DNA of 64,000 bases from Rhabditoides inermis (lineage: Eukaryota > Nematoda > Chromadorea > Rhabditida > Rhabditidae), in NCBI GenBank assembly GCA_963966185.1, contig CAWZYM010000293.1, positions 789,001 to 853,000 on the forward strand, in the 5' to 3' direction. Under the pieces are notes generated by a model. It had not been told where the DNA came from and made no database searches. It saw nothing but the letters and a program-made list of their open reading frames with translations. Positions 24,651 to 41,800 of this stretch are shown in pieces. Each line of letters starts with the position of its first letter. The first letter of the stretch is position 1. The position numbers and the translations under genes were made by a program.

Positions 24651-25215
24651 CATTCTCAAGTTGAATTGAATGATAATCAGACACATTCTTCTTCTCTACA
24701 ACATGCATGTCTTTCTTCAATCGATTTACGTCGCTGTTTTGTGAAGAAGGGTAAACTAACACTGCCCTCTTCAGTGGATGCTCTTTTCAACCCTTCAGTA
24801 TTTCGACACCCTGCCCCCCCCCCTCTAGCATTACTCTCTCTATCGCTACCAGTATACTCGTTCGATTGTTCTAGGTTCATAATCCCTCTTCTGTTTACAG
24901 GTTTTTACTTTATTCATACCTGCCATATTAGTTATTAGTATCACAAAAATCGCCAAAACACTGCTCAGCATTCGAGTTTGAGTACAGTAACACAGTCCCC
25001 GATATGATGCAAATTTCTGTGGTGTTTGTCTTGTCTTGTGAAATGGATGCGCATATCCTCATTGACCACTCGACTCACAGTGCAAACACAGTGTTTCCTA
25101 CGGCTGAAACAATCGGGATCTGCCCTCGGGGCAAGAGAACAGGAGATATCCTATATCCACTTCGCGATCCTGTATTTTCATCCTTTCGACTGTCATCTCT
25201 ATCAATGTCACGATC

Positions 25216-25223
25216 ATTTGCAT
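25216..25223 (+). promoter_or_regulatory. POU octamer ATTTGCAT
   Basis: Exact octamer about 2.3 kb upstream of the fusogen start, followed by ATATAG. Confidence 0.35.
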
Positions 25224-25963
25224 ATATAGTAGTAGTTGTTCTCTCACTTGTCTGACCTTATGCCGTCTCTCTTACCGGTAGATCATAGCGGTAGATCACT
25301 CACCACCCCGCTATCACCCCGATAATCACAAACATCTGCCCACTCAACCATGTATCCGCGAAAGAGAGGGGGAGAGAGAGACAACAACATGGTGAGATAT
25401 CACTCTCTCATCGTGCAGTAACAGTGCGCTGTGGTCGTAAATCGCACCGCTCGCGCACTATATGCCAATTAGGCTCACAATCCCGCGCAAAGCGACCGCC
25501 GCGGTAGCTGACACGCCTTTGATCGCGCCGCACCCGCTCCCCCTTTACTCTTGACAGTGTCTTGTCTCATTATAAGGATATGTGTCCTCAATTGGTTACC
25601 GTAATCTGGGCGGTACCGCACTCTCACTTTAGGCAATGTCTCACCGCCACCCACACACATCTTCCTGACTAGCCCCACGGTTACTGTTTGTTTGAGCTTC
25701 CTCACTCTGCGCTCTCTCTAATCACCCAGTGTCTCGCGTTTCTCTGCGCACATTGTATCTTCTTCCCGTGAACACACAGAATTGATTTTCACCTCTGCTG
25801 CTGTTTTGCGAAGTGAGTGCAAGCAATCTCGGCTGTGTGTTTCGAATCGAGGTTCTTTCTGTCTTCCGGAATGCACGAGTGGAATGACCTCGCCCTTTCG
25901 CTTTCGCTGCACTCATTCTCGCGCATTCGAATTGGATTGTCTTACGCAACGAGCGGTTCCATG

Positions 25964-25990
25964 TACGTTTCACGTTTCCCATACGTTTCA
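25964..25990 (+). promoter_or_regulatory. Two TACGTTTCA motifs 18 bp apart
   Basis: Exact copies at 25964-25972 and 25982-25990, with a partial CACGTTTCC between them, in the only intergenic cluster of this motif. Both read on the + strand. Candidate type I piRNA promoter elements; the function is inferred from motif similarity only. Confidence 0.4.
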
Positions 25991-26092
25991 CGCGGATTAG
26001 AGAGTGAAATTCGGGTGTCGATCAGTGAATGGGATTACCTCTATGGAAAGGTGTGCGCACGAGCCGCGCCTTTTCATATACCGCGGGAGCGT

Positions 26093-26100
26093 ATGCAAAT
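26093..26100 (-). promoter_or_regulatory. POU octamer ATTTGCAT (ATGCAAAT on +)
   Basis: Exact octamer in inverse orientation, about 1.4 kb upstream of the fusogen start and 95 bp from the next copy. Confidence 0.4.
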
Positions 26101-26194
26101 CTCTCTTTCTATGGAAATCACGAGTGCCGCGCATAGAGAACTCTATGCAAACACTGTGTTCATAGTCGTTGAGTGTTTCCGATATTGCGCAATA

Positions 26195-26202
26195 ATTTGC
26201 AT
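26195..26202 (+). promoter_or_regulatory. POU octamer ATTTGCAT
   Basis: Third exact octamer. With the copy at 26093 it forms an inverted pair about 100 bp apart. Confidence 0.4.
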
Positions 26203-26843
26203 ATCCCCGGTGCTAATCAATTGATCCTCTCTATCACTTTATCACCGACCGGCCTTGGCTGACGCCTTGGAGCTGTCAATTTATCGTCCCGTCAAACCGT
26301 CGCCCTGTGTTTCGCGCGTCTTCTTCATTCCTTTCCATCCCCGCAATTCGTTATTTACCGTTTTTGCCGTGTTTTCCTGTCACTGTGGCGACTCGTCAAA
26401 ATCGCGCGCCCTTCGCCCTTCCCGCCCCCTCTTCCTATCACTATCACCCTATCAGACGGCGGATCATCATAACCATTGTTGGTTTAATCGAATCATATCG
26501 TGTCGCTTAGCGTCACGGTTTCATAGCCGCTACTCCCGGTTAATGACTGCCGTCTCCGGAACTTTCAGTTTTCGGGAGACACAGTCATTGTCGTTACGTG
26601 CGCGATAGTCGCATTGGCGCAATGCTATTCCAACTTTCGAGTCGTTCACTTTTTGTAGGCAAAACTCTCGGCAGTGTCTTACGTCTTTATATGAGCCATC
26701 TTCACTTGAATCGAGAGGATACCTTTACCTTACAAACTACCATATCCCTTCCGCCTCGTAAATTGGTCAAGATAGCCATCTCCCGTCTCCGCGATGGCGG
26801 TTTGCGATAGCAATCATGTCGATTGTGACAGCTGCACTCGGAT

Positions 26844-26910
26844 GATCAGTTCAGTTGACTGATCAGCGCATCGATACGCTCGATCAGCTGATTAATGATC
26901 GCGGTGATTG
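26844..26910 (+). repeat. TGATCA/GATCAGCTGAT palindrome cluster
   Basis: Several overlapping short palindromes built on GATC occur (TGATCAG, CTGATCAG, CGATCAGCTGAT, ATGATCG). A similar cluster lies at 36516-36570, just 3' of the zinc-finger gene stop codon. No protein binding is implied by sequence alone. Confidence 0.4.
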
Positions 26911-27487
26911 AATAGTGGGCGGAAGCCACGGGCTTAGTCACCCTATTAGGACTAGGGAAACATGAGTCGTTCTCTCTCTCTTTCGGTCAATCGTGGACTG
27001 TCGTCGTTTCGTCAGTTGACAGTCTTGTCATCCTTTCTCCTTCTCACTCTCCGTTCCCACTCCTGGTCACTGATATTGCTTATGCATGCTCGTAACCACA
27101 TACATATTTCACCCCTCCGCGCAACCGGTTTCTCCCGGCGATTTGTAACCCGCAGCCGCGAACCGTTCAAATGATCTTACTTACATTTACCTTCACTGCC
27201 GCTTTCGGTATTGTCCAGTCGAGATGGCTTCATGCTTCCCATTTATGGTTCCCACGGCAGTCTCTTTGGAATTGACTGCGCGCTTGAATGCATGTACCTC
27301 CCGCTTTTTCCCTCGCTGGGAACCACTGCTTCTCCTGTCTCTTGTCCCGATCGCCTTCCGTGCCTCTTTCGAAACCTCCCATCCTACCTATCCTACCTAT
27401 CCCCGCGAGCCCGCGACTATTGTGAAACTGTCATGTTCTTTCGAAACACGCTTACACAGTATCTTATCTGATAATCCTCCTTGCAGA

Positions 27488-33006
<5,519 letters not shown>

Positions 33007-33286
33007 TAGTGTCTTACAGCTTTCCATGACATGTCACTTACACTTAACGTCACACTTCTCATTTCGTGCCTTTTAAGTCCAAAAAGCCTTTGCATAATAA
33101 CTAATTTGCATATTCTATATCATTTTCTTGGCCAAAGCTCACTGTCCCGGTCGTGTTCACTGTACCATTGTATATAGGTAGTCTGCTGACTCTAATGCGG
33201 GTAGAAAATATATCAGATTGTATGAGATTTTGACAGATTGTGATCGTTTCACTTGTGTTTCGCTGTGCTTTGCATGTTATGTGATT

Positions 33287-33292
33287 AATAAA
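33287..33292 (+). terminator. Poly(A) signal AATAAA of the fusogen gene
   Basis: AATAAA lies 280 bp after the TAA at 33006 and about 190 bp before the acceptor preceding the methyltransferase gene. Confidence 0.6.
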
Positions 33293-33493
33293 AATATATA
33301 TAAACAATTGTGTAAATTGTGTACTTGTATTTTTGTGTACTACGATATCAGTGTTGTTATATTTTGGAGAGTTTTCATTATTAGTATTGTAAACCAGTTT
33401 TCTGATTGGACATGCAAGTACACGGATTTCGTGTACAGAACGAGTAATATTTTGATCATCAAAACAGTTTAAATTGCACAGATTCTCTATTCA

Positions 33494-34706
33494 ATGATGT
33501 CGTTTTACTGGTCTCTGTTCAATTCAACGCTCATCTTCTCCGCTGGAATCATTGCACTAATGATTAAAATTGCGGGTAATTTCTGATTCTAATTATAAGA
33601 AAAGAATGTCAGTTTATTTCAGGCGATAAAGTTTTGGTGGAACTGCTGCCAACAAAAAACGTGGATTATTCAAAACTGAAAATGTTCGCCGTATTTGAAT
33701 CGCAAGCGAAACTACGCTCAAACTTGCTGAACAAAATCAACGGCAAAACGAAAGACTACATGATTCTCTACAATGTGCTTGTTCCAGAGGTGCGTATACG
33801 CATCTTTATACTTTTGACTTTAAAATTCTGATTGTACTTAGGTGTACTGTCCCTACCTCGTGCGTCTAGGAAACGAGAATGATGGAGGAAAATGGGTAAC
33901 ATTTTTTATCTAACATTTTTTTACTCAGTTGTTCTGTTTTGAGGTCTGCAATCCCTTTCGCATTCCTGACAATTGTGTGATCTACTCTCTTGGTGAGAGT
34001 TTTCCAAATTCTGTGTGTTGTGTGTGTCACTATACTTATCACTAGGTATCAACAACGCGGCCTCCTTTGACGAATCCATTCAAACACTGACAGAAGAGAT
34101 GTGAACTCTTCACCTATGATCAGGTTTGTTCTTTTTATGTATCATTTTGATTCTGTTTTTTATTCAGAACCAACAATCAGCGCGTACACTAAAACTTCTC
34201 GCACGAATCAACGGCAACTTCCAGAAAGTGCGGCTAGGCAAGAATAAGACGAATAATGAAAATAGGTTAATTTACACAGTTAATTTACACTTTTATAAAT
34301 TCTTAATACAGTTTAATCGATCTGATCCACAAAAACGGCCATTCTCAGATTGAAATAATGAAAATCGATATTGAAAGAGCCGAATTCGACGTTTTACCGG
34401 AAGTTTTAAGGAACGCAACAATATGTCAAGTATGTCGAGTTTAATTATTAAAATAATTATTCAGTTATTCAATGTCTAGATAATGACAGAAATCCACGGC
34501 ACTCCATTCAAAGTCATGTCACTTCTGAGAGAATTCAGTCGAAACGGATACAGACTTCTCACCCATGAAATCAATGGAAAGCTACATCACTTGTCAGGTG
34601 ATAAAACCGATTAATCAATAAACAACAAACTTTTTCAGAATATTCCCACATCCATGAATCGTGTCTGCAAAAATACGGAGCCGAACTAATGGCGAAATAC
34701 ATATAA
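33494..34706 (+). CDS. FkbM-type (Methyltransf_21-like) methyltransferase, with one apparent frameshift
   Basis: About nine small exons separated by introns of about 40-60 bp, unlike the repeat-filled introns nearby. The ATG (33494) lies 12 bases after the acceptor TTGCACAG. The protein starts with a hydrophobic N-terminal helix (STLIFSAGIIALMI, probable signal anchor), then DYSKLKMFAVF, the SLGINNAASFDES block (cofactor site in this family) and IEIMKIDIERAEFDVLPE, the FkbM methyltransferase signature, ending LMAKYI. The frame breaks near 34098-34100: the conserved-looking continuation CELFTYDQ is shifted by one base relative to the preceding exon, and the literal frame stops at TGA there. 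All other joins are in frame, so this is a recent lesion or a sequence error. Substrate unknown. The AT-rich composition differs from neighbouring coding exons. Confidence 0.75.
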
Positions 34707-34812
34707 AATGTTTATATAAACGCACTCTTTATAAATTAAATACCATACAACTCGTTGTGCAAATCAGTTACCAGTACACAGTCCCATTCTCTCTCTCTCT
34801 CTCTATCTCTCC

Positions 34813-35576
34813 TCACTCCTCCTTGTCCCTCTCCTGCCATTGCTCCCTTCCTGCCAATAGTCTCCTCGCATCCTCTTCCTGCTTGTACTCCAAATACCTG
34901 AAATAAATCAATATCAATCGATAAATCGATAATCACGCACCTCTTATCGATTAGTTTCATCATCCAGTACACTCCATAGGCAGTGAGTGCGGATAGGAGA
35001 AAGACAATCGAGACGAGAACACAACAGATCAGGCCGTCTGAAATTGAGATTTTAAAATAATAATGTATTTTTATTTTTAAATTGAATTTTAAATCGCATT
35101 TAATTACAGGACTCATAACTATATAAACGACATGGCATCTCACGCATCAGAGTAGTATTCACAATACATGAATACATTTTCTAGTCGGTCTAGTAAGTCA
35201 GAACACAGAACCGAACCGAATAGAATACGTTTCGCCTCACACATAATACACAAAACATCTACACGTATCCATCGAGCTCAAGTTCCAGTATCAATTCATA
35301 GCCAAAAATGGAAAGGAGAATCATAAGTGTCAAACGGTTAGAGCTTCGTACTTCGAGCTACGAGGAACATCGAAAACTATAGTTCTGTCGCTGGCTATAG
35401 ACAAGCATCATAAAAAATTTGACCAATCCTTTAGCAAAAACACAATCACATAAACAAACAATGAGGACAAAACAAAGAGAGTAGTTCACAAATAAATGAG
35501 AAAAAACATCCCACCATTCTCGTAGTCCAACAACAACACCATAGGCGCCGAATCGCGCACGCGAGTGGAAAGGACA
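34813..35576 (-). CDS. Small single-pass membrane protein, 3' exons only
   Basis: Three minus-strand exons join in frame: 35515-35576, 34941-35037 and 34813-34897. They encode an extracellular-looking piece (TRVRDSAPMVLLLDYEN), one hydrophobic helix (ICCVLVSIVFLLSALTAYGVYW) and a charged, probably helical tail (LIDKRYLEYKQEEDARR..) ending in TGA. The upstream start was not found in 35577-36560, although one further frame near 36060-36130 is possible. The gene converges on the methyltransferase gene, with about 106 bp between stop codons. No family is recognised. Confidence 0.5.
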
Positions 35577-36515
35577 CTGCAAAGGAGAGAATACAGACAA
35601 ACTAAGAGTACAGTAATAATATGCAGCGTCAACTAATTTCACTCAGTGAACCAAATTGGTACGTAATCGTAACGTAATACGACGATGAAATCAATGCGCG
35701 CCTGTGAGACTATTATCATTGCCCTCTATCACTTCCTATCACATTCCAATAGTCTAGTCCAGTCACAGAAGCGGGCTTCCCTTTTGACCCGACAAACAAG
35801 TACCGAAGCCAAAAAAGTGTCGCTATACAGTCAAACGAAAGCCAGTCAAGTTGAGTCAAAGATATTCCAATCGCCTTTTCGAACGAATCACATCACGTCG
35901 CAGCACGCATCGTAAACCCAAACAGAACGATTATGAATCACTTTATCGAAACAAAAAATAATGCGAGCGAGAGAGAGATTGGGGGATTGGATACCACTAA
36001 CGACCACGAAAACTAGTAGCAAACCATATATAGAAAATCTGAAGGAGAGAGAAAACATCACAATAGGCTGATATGAGTTCGACTAAATCGTAGGGGCGAG
36101 ATTCGCGGTGGAGAGAGAAGTCTTGTACGGAGTTCGCAGTGCGTTTCAAGAGATCAAAGACAGAGGCTGTGGGTGGGGGAAACTCACTAGGATATATCAC
36201 TAGAATCAACACATCACTAAAACACACGGGAATATATAGAAATATAGATAGACTTTTGAAGTAACTTAACAAAAATACATCTGAGAGAAATCACAATCGC
36301 TGAAAGTCGCACGCACGCGCGCGAGAGGTGTGTACATTGGAGGGGGCGTGGCTACAAAGGGCGGGGCCCCAGCGCGCCAAAACACAATACACAACCACCA
36401 ACAACGACTGCGCACGATACGCTAGCAAATACTGCTGAAGAGAAGGTGCAAATGCTCGAGTAAGGTAACCGATAGGGACATACACATATATTAGAAATGG
36501 GGATTTGGGGATGTG

Positions 36516-36570
36516 TGATCAGCTGATCGGATCAGTGATCAGCTGTTCGATCATTCGGTCAGCTGATCAG
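36516..36570 (-). repeat. TGATCAGCTGATCA palindrome cluster at the zinc-finger gene stop
   Basis: Repeated GATCAGCTGAT units run into the stop codon of the zinc-finger/BTB gene (TGA at 36567-36569 on the minus strand) and into its 3' UTR. They could form small hairpins in the mRNA. Confidence 0.4.
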
Positions 36571-38827
36571 AGGAACGTTCCCCATTTCTCCAGCAGCTCA
36601 GCCTTCAACTGAGCGCCCATCATACGGTAGTGCTGGTCGGCTGAGAGGGAACTGAAAGGGGGAGAGTGAAAGGGATGGAATGAATGAGAGAAAGAGAGAG
36701 AGAGAGAGAGTCTCACTCACCGGAACACGTCAATGGATATGCTGTCGAAGAGTCGCTGCTTGAGTCCGGCCATCTTCAGCTGCTCGGCCAGTCGGATCGC
36801 GTGCATGATGGAGGAGGAGGGGAGCTGAAAGGGATTCTCTCTCTCTCTCTCTCTCTCTCCCTCCCTCCCTCTCTCCCTCCCCCCTCACCTTGTCCTCTAT
36901 GAACCTCTCGCACTGTTCGTGCAGCTCGCGCATCTGCAGTCGCTGCGACAGCTCCACCACGTCGTCGATTGTCTCTCCTGAAAACACAATACAATACAAC
37001 ACAATAACAATACGTTCATTATGATATTATCATCGACACAATGAACTTTGTGTGATGTGACATTTTGAAACTATAGGAACCTCCAATTTCATTAGTTTCA
37101 AAAAAATATGCGTCACACAAATCAGTTCCATGACTTCATCGCTCTGATCATAATTAGCGTAGATTCCACCCACAACTAACCGAAATCACCGATCGTAAAC
37201 AACTCGACCATTTCGCAAGCTGAATCCGTGCAATCACATTCCATTAATTGTCACTCTACCGGTTATGACACCTAACTTGTTAGTTCCATCCACCCACCAT
37301 TGATGGCGTGTCCATTGTGCAACGCATCGAGTACCCTCTGGAACTGTTGTGGCCGGGCGTCGAGGCGGGGCTCCTCGTGCTGTGACAGAAGGGAGGAGAG
37401 GAAGGGAGATGCGCGGCAGAGGCACTGCAACCGAGGTGTTATTCATTCATCCCAGTCCGAATACGTTTAGCAGCAGAACGATCTACACAAGACATTTCAT
37501 GACATCAATGTCGATAGACTCATTGAGTACCTATACGCTTTTCCCTCACTCGCATCAATTCACAGAAAACGTTCTCCAACAGTAATATAACCACACTGTC
37601 ATAAATTCTGAAGATGATATCCCGCCACTCACCGCCTTGTGCACCTTGAACTTGGCGGCGCCGACGTGGATCACAGCCTCCTCCGACACAGACTCCATGC
37701 TGGAAGAGAGGGGGTGGTGAAAAAGAGAACGGAGACGACACGCTAGATACTATACGTTTCCACCTTCCACTTACAAACAGGATTAGAAATAGATCTACGA
37801 AGACAAGATGGCTCAAGTACTATCATATATCGCATATCGAACAGAAGAAATCGAATTGCAAAGACTAGATGACTGGTAAGAGTACCATCTGACATTTATC
37901 GATCGAACCCACCTCATGCTGTGTCCATCCCTGCGCGTCTTCTGTGGACAACTCTCCCTCTTATGCCTCTCCAGATTCCACTCGGACGAGTAGAACTTGC
38001 CACAAGCCTGAAATACCTTAATCAATATCAATCGATAATTACATTCATATACCCGACCCACAAAACCCTAATAGTCTTCAAAAATAGAAATTTATCTCGC
38101 TCTGACCGAAAAAAACATCATCGTCACAATACCGAGGGAAACACATCTGCACGTTGAGAGATCGGATACTCTAGGGAGTCACTAGAGTGGATACTCGGTA
38201 TACGGTATGTACCTGACTGCACAACATCACAAAAGACACACCTGCTATAACACACACGGGGACTACGCTAGATTATGACGCATTATTACAACAGAAAAAT
38301 CACCCACGTAAACAACAATAGCAACAGAAACAACAAAAGCAAAACAAAGAAAATCGATACGCACATCAACAAAGGAAGTCTACAGAAAATATACGGTACT
38401 GTAATCCTTATCGGGCATATAGGGATACGCCTGCCTCTCCATCTGATAGCCATACATAAAGTCCGGAGGGGGCGTGGCGAAAAGGGGCGGCGGCGAGTAG
38501 CCTATCTGGCACGGACCGATGAGCGCGGAAATCGGCGGCAGTGGGCGAGGCTCTGGGGGGCGGGGCGCCATCGGCTTTAACTGAAAGATGCACGACCACT
38601 ACACAAACACACGACAGCGCTACGGGATGCAAGCAGGGGAGAGGGTGAATGGACACACGAATGTTCGAACCGAGGGAGAGTTAATCAATCAATATCAATC
38701 AATATTAATCAACCTACCTGACAGAGGTGCTTGCCCTGCTTGCTCGAAGGCTCGTCCGAGAGACTGCCATCCGCCTGGCGCTTGCGATCCACAGAGGCGG
38801 GACTGTTGCTGCTGGAAAAGGGATACA

Positions 38828-38863
<36 letters not shown>

Positions 38864-41800
38864 ATCATGCCTCACCTCTGCTGTGTGGTCGAGTCTGGCT
38901 CGCGCGCCCTCTCCTCCCCTGTCCACCCCCCTTCCGAGTGGCTCCCGTCTCCCAGCAGCCCGCTCGAATCGTGCAGTCCGCTCGACAAACCGTCCAGCGA
39001 GTCCGACAACTGCAACACAATCCAATATTCACAATTGTACATCGGAAATGTTCTATTACTCGACTTGTCCTCGACAGATGTATTACCATAGCTAATCAGC
39101 ATAATTAATTCATGTTCCGTTCCATCTACGCTTCACGCATAAAACATATCCGACAGAAAATTATCAAATCAATTTGACCGTTGGAAGCTCCTCATCTGCC
39201 CCCTCACACATTCTCCTCCTCTTCCTTTCTCTCTCTCTCTCTCCCCTCCTACCTGATAGTGTGGCATTTCTCCTCCTCCTCCATGCACATCCTGCTGCTG
39301 GTGCAAGTGGTGGTGGACGGGCATCTGAACAAGAAAATGCAATAATAGATGCATGGTGTGATACGTTTCACACACATTTCAATTATCACAGGCAGAAAGA
39401 AAACCAATAACATTGTTTCGTTAAACCATATGTTTCATAAACACATCGACCACAATATCTCTCAGTGACTATCAATACACATCCAATAGTTGTAATAAAT
39501 TGTCTCATCTCCACTCACAAAGAGCATCACCCACAACTATTTTCCTTTATGAACGCTTCGTCTAAGGAAAGCTACAGACTTGTCACAATCACATCAGACA
39601 AACACATGACAGTCTGTCTCTGTCTCTCCCCCTCCCCTCATCCCATCCTGTCCCTCCTCTCCCTCACCAACACATGACAGTCTGTCTCTGTCTCTCCCCC
39701 TCCCCTCATCCCATCCTGTCCCTCCTCTCCCTCACCAACACATGACAGTCTGTCTCTGTCTCTCCCCCTCCCCTCATCCCATCCTGTCCCTCCTCTCCCT
39801 CACCAACACATGACAGTCTGTCTCTGTCTCTCCCCCTCCCCTCATCCCATCCTGTCCCTCCTCTCCCTCACCAACACATGACAGTCTGTCTCTGTCTCTC
39901 CCCCTCCCCTCATCCCATCCTGTCCCTCCTCTCCCTCACCAACACATGACAGTCTGTCTCTGTCTCTCCCCCTCCCCTCATCCCATCCTGTCCCTCCTCT
40001 CCCTCACCAACACATGACAGTCTGTCTCTGTCTCTCCCCCTCCCCTCATCCCATCCTGTCCCTCCTCTCCCTCACCAACACATGACAGTCTGTCTCTGTC
40101 TCTCCCCCTCCCCTCATCCCATCCTGTCCCTCCTCTCCCTCACCAACACATGACAGTCTGTCTCTGTCTCTCCCCCTCCCCTCATCCCATCCTGTCCCTC
40201 CTCTCCCTCACCAACACATGACAGTCTGTCTCTGTCTCTCCCCCTCCCCTCATCCCATCCTGTCCCTCCTCTCCCTCACCAACACATGACAGTCTGTCTC
40301 TGTCTCTCCCCCTCCCCTCATCCCATCCTGTCCCTCCTCTCCCTCACCAACACATGACAGTCTGTCTCTGTCTCTCCCCCTCCCCTCATCCCATCCTGTC
40401 CCTCCTCTCCCTCACCAACACATGACAGTCTGTCTCTGTCTCTCCCCCTCCCCTCATCCCATCCTGTCCCTCCTCTCCCTCACCAACACATGACAGTCTG
40501 TCTCTGTCTCTCCCCCTCCCCTCATCCCATCCTGTCCCTCCTCTCCCTCACCAACACATGACAGTCTGTCTCTGTCTCTCCCCCTCCCCTCATCCCATCC
40601 TGTCCCTCCTCTCCCTCACCAACACATGACAGTCTGTCTCTGTCTCTCCCCCTCCCCTCATCCCATCCTGTCCCTCCTCTCCCTCACCAACGCATCATCT
40701 CCCTCACATTCAAATATATGTTTCACCAACACATCAACCCGCAATGCTCTCCACAGACTACTAATTAATGCCAACACTCACTCCAATTGTGTCATCAACC
40801 AAAAAAAAAACTCGTTCCTAAGCTTGGCAGATTTGTGCCTGTCGCTCTTCCCTCCCTCTGTGTCTCTGTCTGTCTATTTCTCTCTCCTCTGTCCCCTCTC
40901 CACCCACCCTGTCTCTCCAGGAACGTATGATGTAATCAATACGTTTCACACACATTTCAAATATCACAGGCAGAAAGAAAACCAATAACATTGTCCTCCT
41001 CGTACGCCTAATTCATGCCACCATCCAACACCCACACCAATTGTCTTAACCAAAAACAACCGTTCCTAGGCTTGGCAGATTTGTGTCTGTCGCTCTTCCA
41101 TCCCTCTGTCTGTCTATTTCTCTCCCTTCCCCCTCCACCCACCCTGTCTCTCCTCTCCCTGCTCCTGTCCATCCGCCCTCTCTGCTGTTGATGCACATCC
41201 TCATGGTGATGCATCAGATCCATCTCCTCGTCGCTCTCATCCTCCTCCGGCTGGATCGAACCCCGGTAAGCTCCGCCCCCTCACGCCCCGCCCACACTCA
41301 CCTCCTCCTCACTCTCCGATCCATCGCCTCGCTCCACACACGTGCGCCGGTGTCGACGCAGCGAGTAGTCAGACGAGAGGTGGCTGAAAGTGAATGCTAG
41401 AAAGATAGAAATACAGAAACCAACATGCACATTCAACGATCAACGAAACAAAACAAGTAGAGCATCACACCACACTCACCGCCCGCACGCCTTGCACATG
41501 TGCTTGGTGCTCTTCCCTCCTCCTCCTTCCCTTTCCCCTCCCACTCCACTGTCTGATCGCTGGCGCATCTGACCCGACACTCCGCCACCGCGACGCCGAG
41601 AACCTGAAAAATTACTCTATTAAATACTGTAACATATAAAACCCGCAAATTCAAAACTCCCATAGTGAAAAATCCGCACTCACCTCCACCGGGTGGCAGT
41701 TGGTAGGTGTGGCTCCTCGTCTCTCGCACGTTCAGATTCAACTCCCCTCCTCCTCCTCCTCCTTCTCCTCCAGACTCCCTCTCCCCACTCCTGCTCCGCT

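Larger units (their letters stand above)
22246..27486 (+). other. Long intergenic/upstream region of the fusogen gene
   Basis: About 5.2 kb without an exon I can support. It holds several (CT)n tracts (22640-22700, 23366-23411, 24596-24650), three POU octamers, two closely spaced TACGTTTCA motifs and a TGATCA-rich stretch at 26844-26910. It ends in the acceptor TTGCAG one base before the start codon at 27488. Open frames here are short and show no domain. Confidence 0.5.

Noticed and set aside
24555..24938. Protein-coding gene in the intergenic region before the fusogen
   Set aside because: The frame is mostly CT repeat and low-complexity sequence with no splice-consistent extension.
39600..40690. 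CRISPR-like regular array
   Set aside because: The 68-bp units are contiguous with no variable spacers, the host is a eukaryote and the array lies in an intron.
41236..41250. tRNA T-arm-like sequence GGTTCGATCC (minus strand)
   Set aside because: No D-arm, anticodon arm or acceptor stem can be paired around it; it sits at a possible splice acceptor in the zinc-finger gene.
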